From contig CALNCD010000026.1 of NCBI GenBank assembly GCA_937874965.1, forward strand, positions 1 to 8,114: DNA of 8,114 nucleotides, written 5' to 3'. Of the stretch, positions 1 through 5,580 are shown one piece after another. The notes beneath the pieces were generated by a model. It saw only the letters and a program-made list of their open reading frames with translations. It ran no database searches and was not told the origin of the DNA. Position 1 is the first letter of the stretch; each line of letters begins with the position of its first letter. Origin of the DNA: an uncultured Erysipelotrichaceae bacterium (GTDB lineage: Bacteria; Bacillota_I; Bacilli_A; Erysipelotrichales; Erysipelotrichaceae). The position numbers were made by a program, and so were the translations under genes.

Positions 1-83
1 CTTTGAAAAAGTAGAAAAGGTCCGTAATCAGGACTAAATAAATAATCAAGTCCCGATTACGGACCTTTTCTACTTTTTCAAAG
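1..83. repeat. Long near-perfect inverted repeat at the window edge
   Basis: Bases 1-29 are the exact reverse complement of 55-83. After one mismatch (30 against 54) pairing continues for five more bases (31-35 with 49-53). This gives 35-base arms around a 13-base AT-rich loop (36-48). The repeat lies inside the coding frame of the channel-like gene, so it is not an ordinary intergenic terminator. Base 1 of the window is also the outer end of the arm, so the true palindrome may be longer. It could be a real hairpin or a fold-back artefact at a contig end. Confidence 0.95.
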
Positions 84-268
84 GCCTTTGCCGTTTGAAA
101 CCAGAGACTGGCGACAAAGCAGAAACTGATGAAATAAATTGAAATGATCTGCAGCAAGGTGATCAGATCAATTGAGTTGTTCATGTGCTGAACAGGAATA
201 TTGACAACCATTACCGTTAATATTATGGCGATAACAGCATCACTGAATAGAATGATACGTTCTTTCAT
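1..268 (-). CDS. TMEM175/DUF1211-family membrane protein, N-terminal part, cut by the window edge
   Basis: The frame runs from the ATG at 268 to base 1 without a stop, giving 89 residues. It begins MKERIILFSDAVIAIILTVM. Arg4 followed by Phe8-Ser9-Asp10 inside the first helix is the RxxxFSD signature of the TMEM175/DUF1211 family, whose characterised members are potassium-selective channels. Helix 1 is about residues 5-25 and helix 2 about 35-58. The charged stretch AFEKVEKVRNRD that follows matches the family's loop before helix 3. An AGTAGG ribosome site lies 6 bases before the ATG, and a good promoter lies upstream. Residues from about 63 on are encoded by a palindrome (bases 1-83). If that palindrome is a snap-back artefact, the last nine or so residues are not native. 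Family assignment is fairly secure; ion conduction is inferred from the family. Confidence 0.72.
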   Translation of the reverse strand, partial: MKERIILFSDAVIAIILTVMVVNIPVQHMNNSIDLITLLQIISIYFISFCFVASLWFQTAKAFEKVEKVRNRDLIIYLVLITDLFYFFK

Positions 269-319
269 AGATTGCCTACTTTCTAACCTTAAAACCAGAC
301 ACCAAGGTTACCGTTTTAC

Positions 320-348
320 AGTGTAGGAAACTCTGGGATTTTTGTCAA
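320..348 (-). promoter_or_regulatory. Sigma-A type promoter for the TMEM175-like gene
   Basis: On the minus strand a consensus -35 box TTGACA (348-343) is separated by exactly 17 bases from TACACT (325-320), a 4-of-6 match to TATAAT. Transcription would start near 313, giving a leader of about 45 bases before the ATG at 268. It sits between the stop of the small membrane protein gene and this gene, so the two are probably transcribed separately. Confidence 0.65.
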
Positions 349-432
349 TCTAAATCTGAATTAACAGAGGCCTATTCCTGTATTCATGAAGGATGGGCCA
401 ACCGAAACCAGCTGTTTTGAAAGTCCGTCGAA

Positions 433-651
433 CTATCGCTGCTTTGTTTTTGAATCCCTGCTGGCAAGCTTCCAAGCGCTCAAAAATTCAAGAAAAAAAC
501 GTACAGAGACCAGAAGAATGAAGATTCCGAAGATAAGATCATACTGATTCTGATGGCTTATATATCGAGTGCCATATAGGATTGCGATGATAACGAGAAT
601 AACCGATACACCTAAGTTAGAGTATTTCCGCATGAACGGTTTGTATCGCAT
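433..651 (-). CDS. Small two-helix membrane protein, 72 residues, unknown function
   Basis: A short basic N-terminus (MRYKPFMRKYSN) is followed by one hydrophobic helix at about residues 13-31. A short polar loop (YISHQNQYD) and a second helix at about 38-58 come next, and the protein ends in a lysine- and arginine-rich tail. Both ends are therefore predicted to be cytoplasmic. The start at 651 is chosen because AAGGGGGG lies 7 bases upstream; Met7 has no comparable site. The frame stays open for about 50 codons upstream but holds no ATG, GTG or TTG there, so a longer form is unlikely. I do not recognise the family. The gene is small, but its strong ribosome site and clean helix-loop-helix hydropathy support it as real. 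Confidence 0.6.
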   Translation of the reverse strand: MRYKPFMRKYSNLGVSVILVIIAILYGTRYISHQNQYDLIFGIFILLVSVRFFLEFLSAWKLASRDSKTKQR

Positions 652-808
652 TCGTATTCCCCCCTTGATAATATTAAATGGTGAGCAGATTTGGCCAGAA
701 CAACCTAGTCCGGGTTTCTGGAGGAAGAGAGATTCATCTGGAATTGAAGTCTGAACGAAGCGATTGCTCGTAAAAAAGAAGGGAATCCGTAGGCGATGGC
801 TGTATAGT

Positions 809-1213
809 CTAAGCAGGTTGAATAAAGTCGTACGTCAAGGCTTCAGCAATGGCTTTATGCGTAATTGCTTCCAGAACATTTAGATTGATGTCTGCCAGTT
901 TCTTAATATATAGACATGATTTTCCGGTCGTGAATTTTCCTAGATTTTTGAGTTCAGGGCAATCACGAATCGTAAACGAGAGATAAAGAGTAATGGCCTG
1001 CTTGCGGTTTGCCAAGCCGATTAAGGGCATGTTCCCGCTATGTCCGCTTTTATACTCGTATCTCAAATTCCCGAAACCAATAATACTTCCCCACATTTGC
1101 GGCTGAAGGGCGGTGATGTCGCTGAATAAATCGACAAGTTTCAGAATATCAGTCTTTCGGGGATCGCTGAGTTGATCAAGGTATGACTGGGCACTTTTTT
1201 CGGTTATTTCCAT
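809..1213 (-). CDS. DUF1801 domain protein (YdhG-like)
   Basis: This 134-residue soluble protein shows the DUF1801 pattern from end to end. It has an N-terminal helical stretch on conserved spacing (YLDQL near residue 11), then Trp41-Gly42 followed by the IIGFG motif at 44-48. A Tyr-rich strand and SGHSGNMPLIGLANRKQ at 57-72 come next. The hallmark segment GKFTTGKSCLYIKKL lies at 92-106, followed by a short C-terminal helix. Length is normal for a single-domain member. GAGG lies about 7 bases before the ATG. The biochemical role of DUF1801 is not settled; relatives include the YdhG protein of Bacillus and iron-related frataxin-like folds. The neighbours give no extra clue. Confidence 0.88.
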   Translation of the reverse strand: MEITEKSAQSYLDQLSDPRKTDILKLVDLFSDITALQPQMWGSIIGFGNLRYEYKSGHSGNMPLIGLANRKQAITLYLSFTIRDCPELKNLGKFTTGKSCLYIKKLADINLNVLEAITHKAIAEALTYDFIQPA

Positions 1214-1258
1214 CGTCTGTCCTCATTTGCTGCATGAGCATTTCTCGTTCTTTCCCTG

Positions 1259-1267
1259 AATATAACA
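1259..1267 (-). promoter_or_regulatory. Extended -10 promoter element before the DUF1801 gene
   Basis: On the minus strand TGTTATATT (1267-1259) carries the TGn extension plus TATATT, a 5-of-6 match to TATAAT. No good -35 box is visible, as is common for extended -10 promoters. Transcription would start near 1252, giving a leader of about 38 bases. Confidence 0.4.
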
Positions 1268-1350
1268 CACCTGTCTGCTTCTTTCCATTATGACGCAATT
1301 ATTTGAAGAAAACTGATTCATTCATGGGTATGGGATGAAAAACATCATCA

Positions 1351-1377
1351 AAAAAAGCGAGATCTTGTCACGCTTTT
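1351..1377 (-). terminator. Probable rho-independent terminator after the beta-helix protein gene
   Basis: On the minus strand AAAAGCG (1377-1371) pairs with CGCTTTT (1359-1353). Two further pairs form beyond a mismatch, and the T-rich stretch continues to 1351. It lies about 90 bases beyond the stop codon at 1468 and in the expected direction. It would separate the beta-helix gene from the DUF1801 gene. Confidence 0.55.
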
Positions 1378-1467
1378 GAAAGATTATCGATGGACGGATA
1401 GGAAATACGACAACGAGCCGGGTATGTTCCGGACTGCTGCGAGCGATATCTTCTGTTATGCATGGAA

Positions 1468-2445
1468 TTACTTGTAGTTAAGCATATCTGTGCTGTTTCC
1501 GGATGATGTCGGGCTCAGCTTGATACAACCTGATAACTGTAATCCTGGTTTTGGATCCGTGAGGAAGTACACAGGAGAGACATCGGAATTGCCGCTGCGA
1601 ACTGTACTGTTGTTGATAGAGAAGGTCATGTCATTTCCGTATGAGTTTCCGAAGAATTGATTGGCATCGTCGATGCGCAGGCCATGTGAATATTCGGAGT
1701 AAAGGGTTGCGCCATCAATAATGATGTTCTGATTTTTAACATCACTTGCAATGTTGTTATGGGCATAGAAGGCCGATGAGTTCTGCTCATCGGTCATTAT
1801 CATGGTACTTGAGAACTGGATGGTTTGATTCTCATGGGTTCCGATACCAACACCGGAATTGAAGGCGCTAAACAGAACGCAATCCTGGAAGATAATCTTG
1901 CCTTCACCCGGGAAATCGATATGAACCGCATAGGTCTGGAATTTGCTCTTTGATGATTTCGGTATTTCAGGGCGTAAAGCCAGGAACTGAATATTCGCAA
2001 AGATTGCATTACCGCTTACTTCCATCGGCGGGTGATAGTAGTCATCATCGTAACTTATGATCTTAGTTTCGGTTACATTCTCACCAATGATAATAGTTGC
2101 GGTTGAACCGATCAAACTTAGGTTTTCAATGTAGTCGCCGGATTGAACAAAGATAATGGCTTGAATAGAGGCGTCGCTGATGTGTTTTATAGCTGCATTA
2201 ATCGTTACGAAATCGCCTTGGCCATTCTGATCCACTGTAATCACAGGCAATGTTTTATCGATGTTTAGCTTATCCATATAGTTGGCAAGAATTTCTTCTT
2301 TGGTGAGAATAGGATCTACTGACTTTGGATTAAAAGGATTGTTTCCGATAAGATGAATGGCCAGTGCCGACGTGAAAATACAGATTACAATCAAGACTGT
2401 AAACCGCATAAACCGTCGTTTGGCATATTTTTTCGTTTTTCTCAT
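1468..2445 (-). CDS. Membrane-anchored parallel beta-helix protein, pectinesterase-like but probably not catalytic
   Basis: This protein has 325 residues. A very basic N-terminus (MRKTKKYAKRRF) precedes one hydrophobic segment at about 14-33, so it is either anchored or secreted. Residues 69-89 (ITVDQNGQGDFVTINAAI...) match the opening of pectin methylesterases (CE8), in which a V-x-x-D-G-x-G-D-F-x-T-I-x-x-A strand leads into a right-handed beta-helix. GDYIENL at 103-109 matches the family's GxYxE motif. After that the match fades. Where CE8 enzymes carry QDT and DxxFG with the two catalytic aspartates, this protein has FQDCVLFSAFNSGVGIG (186-202) and no clear DFIFG equivalent, and the LGRPW motif is absent. 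The rest is short beta strands rich in Asn and Ser, typical of a beta-helix. AAAGGA precedes the ATG. I infer a surface carbohydrate-binding or structural role rather than esterase activity. Confidence 0.72.
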   Translation of the reverse strand: MRKTKKYAKRRFMRFTVLIVICIFTSALAIHLIGNNPFNPKSVDPILTKEEILANYMDKLNIDKTLPVITVDQNGQGDFVTINAAIKHISDASIQAIIFVQSGDYIENLSLIGSTATIIIGENVTETKIISYDDDYYHPPMEVSGNAIFANIQFLALRPEIPKSSKSKFQTYAVHIDFPGEGKIIFQDCVLFSAFNSGVGIGTHENQTIQFSSTMIMTDEQNSSAFYAHNNIASDVKNQNIIIDGATLYSEYSHGLRIDDANQFFGNSYGNDMTFSINNSTVRSGNSDVSPVYFLTDPKPGLQLSGCIKLSPTSSGNSTDMLNYK

Positions 2446-2484
2446 TTTAATTCCTTTGCCATGGATTTTTCCCTTGATACGTAA

Positions 2485-2493
2485 AGTATACCA
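2485..2493 (-). promoter_or_regulatory. Extended -10 promoter element before the beta-helix protein gene
   Basis: On the minus strand TGGTATACT (2493-2485) combines a TGn extension with TATACT (5 of 6). No strong -35 box is seen at 17 bases. The start would be near 2478, giving a leader of about 33 bases. It suggests the gene can be transcribed independently of the DUF2339 gene that ends about 90 bases upstream. Confidence 0.5.
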
Positions 2494-2571
2494 TATTGCT
2501 GCTTACAAATATATTCCGGCAGGCAATTTGAAAAAAAGGTGTATAGAAATCAGGCTTGGCAAGCATACTGA

Positions 2572-2596
2572 AACAAGGTGCATCAAGCACCTTGTT
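2572..2596 (-). other. Stem-loop spanning the stop codon of the DUF2339 gene
   Basis: Bases 2572-2581 and 2587-2596 form a perfect 10-base stem (AACAAGGTGC with GCACCTTGTT) around a five-base loop. The gene's TGA stop (2585-2583 on the minus strand) lies in the loop and stem junction. On the minus strand only a short TT-G-TTTC run follows, so it is a weak terminator at best. It may instead protect the 3' end of the message. Confidence 0.6.
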
Positions 2597-5126
2597 CTGG
2601 ATCGGTATGGTCAGCAGCTTCTTTGATTTTCTGTTCTAAATTCCGCGATATTCTCTGATAGCCGTAGGAAATCAGCAGGGACAGGATACCGAACGTCAAG
2701 AATGCCAGGATACGTGCTGGCAAGGTAACTGCACCAATATCGAGCAGAAACAGTTTCGCAATCACTGCAAGCATAATTCCGAGTCCTGTTTTGCGCAAGC
2801 CGGAGGAGGATGTCCTGAATCCGAGATAGACGCAGATAATTGCCAGAATAGCATAGAAGCAATCAAGGATAACCGGCAAGGCATAGCTGTCGATGTTTGC
2901 ATGGGCCATCACTGAAACAAGGATTGCTAAGTAGGCCTCGCCGCTCAGTACAGTCATTGAAATGCGCTGCAGTTTCTGGTCATAGAGATAGCGAAGCTGC
3001 CGTGCAATCAGAATCAGGATAAGCAACCCATTTACGATGGAAACAATCAATAACAGGACACTTGATGTTTTATTGACGTTGAGGATTATCGGCTGGGCGC
3101 TGTTAATGAGCGTGAATAAGGCGAGCGGGATTGTCGCAAGCAATGAGAAAAACCGCTTGGGATTCTGTTCATGAAAACTGTAGAAATATGTGTACAATGT
3201 TGCGGTTGTGAGGTCCAAGACTATTAGCATACGGCGCAGTTCATTCGGATCTCTGAAAAAGTGCAGGGAAAGAAGATAGCTGACACTTAGGAAGAGCAGG
3301 AAGTAGCCGAACAGGAAGCCTAGAAAGTTTTGAATGTTGATGAGGTCACTGAGAGATCTCATTTTCCATTTATCAATGGTTTCAGGATGCTTAATCGGCA
3401 GGAAATGCAGAGTCAGCATCAATCCGATTCCTGCAATCAAAAGATAGGCAAATGCGGATCCAATCGTGAAATCGATAAGTTGAGTACCCAGGGAAAAGCA
3501 GCTGAGATAAAAGAAGATCTGCAGGGCAAACGAAGTTCCCAGATAAGCGCGCTGTTCGGGGAAACGCTGATGGATGAATTGATTCATCGTGATTAGCAGT
3601 ACGATGCCGATAAATCGCAATTCAGGAATTCTGGTATGAAGGTAAGGAATGAAATAGGCAACCAGGTACAGGCAATAAAGATTGAAGATGACAATCAGGA
3701 GTGCTGAAGCTTTTGGCAGGGATTGCACGGTGGTCAGGATTTTGAAGAGATAGACCATGACGGCAATGAAAATGATCTGTATCAGACTGCCGACAAGCAA
3801 AGATGATCGGCTGATCAGTGCGAAGGATGCTAAACCGGCAAAGGAGAGGGCATATAAAGCAATATAAACGGTGGTGGAACTTGGCTCCAGTTTTTGCCGT
3901 TGAATCTGAATGATCGGATACAGTGTGAACAGTCCAAGATAGATAGCTTCAATCAGCAGTGAAGGAATCAATGCGAAATTACTGTAGCTGAGCAGCAGGA
4001 AGATCCAAGGAGTAAAGCAAATGAAGCTTGTAATCCACAGGGACTTCCATTTAAAGGAATTGAACAGGGTCAGCATCATGAGATTGACAATAACCAAGTA
4101 GAACTGAACGCCATAGAGCGAACTGGCGGTTATTCCTATGAGATTGACGTAGCTGATAAGGGGAAGATAGGCACCGATCAGAGTGATCAGAGCAATCGGT
4201 AATCGTTTATAGAACAGAGTCAGTCCCATTGATAAAAGGCATATCACAAGCAAGATGATAAAGGCAATCTGGATTGAAAAGGTCTCTAGTACAAAGTAAT
4301 TGATATAGACGCCGATATAGAAAATGCCGATTCCGCCCCCGATTAATCCCCATGAAAAGACTTCGTTGCCTCTACGACGGGTAAATTCACCGATGGCAAA
4401 CAGGAGCGCTCCGATGACGAAAATCAAGAGGCCTTTCAATGTATCGGTCATTGAGTTGATGCTGTAAAGACCGATCGAAACGATAGCCAGGAAAATAAAG
4501 AAGATTCCAATATAGTTGAACACTTTCAACCCCAGACGGGATTCTTTTTTAAAGACGGCAGGTTGTGGGGAAACCGGCTTGTCAGGAAGCGGTTCCTGCC
4601 TTATTTTAGAAACCTCTTGAATGGTTTCTTCACTGGTTGTTTTTAGGGCTTCATCAATGATCTGAAGCTGTTCATTTGCGTTAAGGGTGATTGAGTTGCG
4701 CAACGTCTGGATATCATCCAAGGCCGATCCTTTGAATTGGTCCAAATGAAGCTGAATATCCTTCTCCATCGCTGTGCATTGCTGAAGAACTTGCTGCCGA
4801 AGCCCGACAAGACGCTGCCGGTTTAATTGGGCAGAACCGTTTAAAAGTTCAAGCAAGCGGTTTTGATAGTGATTTAAAAGCTGATTACGCTCATTCATGA
4901 GGGCTTCTTTGAGTTGTAAGCGGGACTTCTCCAATGCCTGTTCACTTTCACGCAAGGAAGACTGCAAGGTTTCAATTGATGCGAGTTGCTGTTCACTGAG
5001 CGCTTTAAGCCGTTGGTTTTCCTGCTCAAGTTGGCCAGGATTACCTCCCCCGCTTTGAAGGGACTGTTGAATCGATTTGTTTAGCTGTTCCTGTTCGGCC
5101 AGAAGTTCCTGTAATGTCTTGTTCAT
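2583..5126 (-). CDS. DUF2339-family polytopic membrane protein with N-terminal coiled coil
   Basis: This protein has 847 residues from the ATG at 5126. Residues 1 to about 175 are almost purely helical and rich in Gln, Glu and Leu with heptad spacing (LQELLAEQEQLNKSIQQSL and onward), indicating a cytoplasmic coiled coil. A proline-rich linker (PLPDKPVSPQP, about 179-189) leads to RLGLKVFNYIGIFFIFLAIV, the first of about 20 closely packed membrane helices that fill the rest. The order is that of DUF2339: a first helix pair, a basic turn (FTRRRGN), a glycine-rich helix (GLIGGGIGIFYIGVY), and then RLPIALITLIGAYLPLIS, where relatives have an 'AllGllGGfltP'-like segment. The C-terminal tail (EQKIKEAADHTDPEQGA) is short and charged. 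The start at 5126 has AGGGAG 6 bases upstream; the ATG at 5159 lacks such a site and overlaps a -10-like TATGAT. The function of DUF2339 proteins is unknown. Confidence 0.85.
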   Translation of the reverse strand: MNKTLQELLAEQEQLNKSIQQSLQSGGGNPGQLEQENQRLKALSEQQLASIETLQSSLRESEQALEKSRLQLKEALMNERNQLLNHYQNRLLELLNGSAQLNRQRLVGLRQQVLQQCTAMEKDIQLHLDQFKGSALDDIQTLRNSITLNANEQLQIIDEALKTTSEETIQEVSKIRQEPLPDKPVSPQPAVFKKESRLGLKVFNYIGIFFIFLAIVSIGLYSINSMTDTLKGLLIFVIGALLFAIGEFTRRRGNEVFSWGLIGGGIGIFYIGVYINYFVLETFSIQIAFIILLVICLLSMGLTLFYKRLPIALITLIGAYLPLISYVNLIGITASSLYGVQFYLVIVNLMMLTLFNSFKWKSLWITSFICFTPWIFLLLSYSNFALIPSLLIEAIYLGLFTLYPIIQIQRQKLEPSSTTVYIALYALSFAGLASFALISRSSLLVGSLIQIIFIAVMVYLFKILTTVQSLPKASALLIVIFNLYCLYLVAYFIPYLHTRIPELRFIGIVLLITMNQFIHQRFPEQRAYLGTSFALQIFFYLSCFSLGTQLIDFTIGSAFAYLLIAGIGLMLTLHFLPIKHPETIDKWKMRSLSDLINIQNFLGFLFGYFLLFLSVSYLLSLHFFRDPNELRRMLIVLDLTTATLYTYFYSFHEQNPKRFFSLLATIPLALFTLINSAQPIILNVNKTSSVLLLIVSIVNGLLILILIARQLRYLYDQKLQRISMTVLSGEAYLAILVSVMAHANIDSYALPVILDCFYAILAIICVYLGFRTSSSGLRKTGLGIMLAVIAKLFLLDIGAVTLPARILAFLTFGILSLLISYGYQRISRNLEQKIKEAADHTDPEQGA

Positions 5127-5132
5127 AATCTT

Positions 5133-5138
5133 CTCCCT
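5133..5138 (-). promoter_or_regulatory. Ribosome binding site fixing the start of the DUF2339 gene
   Basis: AGGGAG on the minus strand stands 6 bases before the ATG at 5126. The longer in-frame start at 5159 has only a poor GGCGGA-like site, and its first codons overlap the TATGAT/TATAAC region that could serve as a -10 box. The shorter protein is therefore preferred. Confidence 0.75.
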
Positions 5139-5421
5139 GAATTGGTTATAGTTTATCATAATCCGCCAGGTAAATACAGAAACTAATGAAAGACATTAAA
5201 AAAAGGAAATTCATAAAGGAACCCCAGTGCTGCACTTCGACTTAGTCCATAAACAGAACAGTATCATGAAGCGATGACTCGATGAAAAAGACCGGGTGAA
5301 GGGCAGAAACCGAGATGCCCAATTGTTTCGTCTGAGAATTCAGTTTTATGTTGATCAAGAGCAGTATTCCTTGAAGGGAGTCCAGTACAGATTGACAGAA
5401 TCAGTGAAGATGTTCACTTTT

Positions 5422-5449
5422 CTAACAAACTTGGCTCGAACGGTATAAT
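5422..5449 (+). promoter_or_regulatory. Upstream promoter candidate of the membrane operon
   Basis: A perfect -10 box TATAAT (5444-5449) is preceded after 16 bases by CTAACA (5422-5427), which matches TTGACA at four of six positions. Transcription would start near 5456, giving a 125-base AT-rich leader before the ATG at 5581. Confidence 0.5.
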
Positions 5450-5517
5450 TCGGAAGTCTAAAACAAGCAAAAATTTAAAATTTGTAAGAAATGGTTGATT
5501 AATATTTAATTTTTCTA

Positions 5518-5526
5518 TGTTATGAT
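5518..5526 (+). promoter_or_regulatory. Second, extended -10 promoter candidate of the membrane operon
   Basis: TGTTATGAT holds a TGn extension and TATGAT, a 5-of-6 match to TATAAT. TTGATT at 5495-5500 resembles a -35 box, but the 20-base spacing is too long, so the extension would carry the activity. The start would be near 5533, just before the dyad at 5540-5563. Confidence 0.4.
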
Positions 5527-5539
5527 TGGGTATACAGAG

Positions 5540-5563
5540 TTATCATAAATAACACTATGATAA
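5540..5563 (+). promoter_or_regulatory. Dyad in the operon leader, possible operator or hairpin
   Basis: TTATCATA (5540-5547) and TATGATAA (5556-5563) are perfect 8-base inverted repeats with an 8-base spacer. They end 7 bases before the main ribosome site. The symmetry suits a repressor site just downstream of the second promoter; as RNA it would form only a weak AU-rich hairpin. TTATCATAA occurs again at 5153-5161 in the leader of the divergent DUF2339 gene. Confidence 0.4.
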
Positions 5564-5580
5564 GGGAATAGGGAGATTTA

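Larger units (their letters stand above)
5127..5580. other. Divergent intergenic region between the DUF2339 gene and the two-gene operon
   Basis: This is 454 bases without a convincing gene. Bases 5130-5230 hold the leftward leader and a -10-like TATGAT for the DUF2339 gene. Bases 5231-5400 show no ORF, RNA or repeat I can support, although a consensus -35 hexamer TTGACA occurs at 5392-5397 with no matching -10 box. A small hairpin, AGTGAA (5403-5408) with TTCACT (5413-5418) followed by TTT, could be a weak terminator for rightward transcription. From 5420 on the sequence becomes very AT-rich and carries two rightward promoter candidates, a dyad and a strong ribosome site for the operon. Confidence 0.6.

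Noticed and set aside
569..754. Plus-strand frame of 61 codons
   Set aside because: It lies antisense to the start of the 72-residue membrane protein gene and has no ribosome site or protein-like features.
2524..2540. T-run on the minus strand as a terminator of the DUF2339 gene
   Set aside because: The nearest hairpin (GCTT with AAGC) is short, bulged and about 15 bases away from the T-run.
3330..3596. Plus-strand frame of 88 codons
   Set aside because: It is entirely antisense to the membrane-helix part of the DUF2339 gene, whose hydropathy is continuous through it.
5127..5159. Longer start for the DUF2339 protein at 5159
   Set aside because: It has no good ribosome site and overlaps promoter-like sequence, whereas the ATG at 5126 has AGGGAG 6 bases upstream.
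5468..5482. AT-rich near-palindrome AAATTTAAAATTT as an operator
   Set aside because: It is low-complexity sequence in a very AT-rich promoter region and cannot be told from chance.
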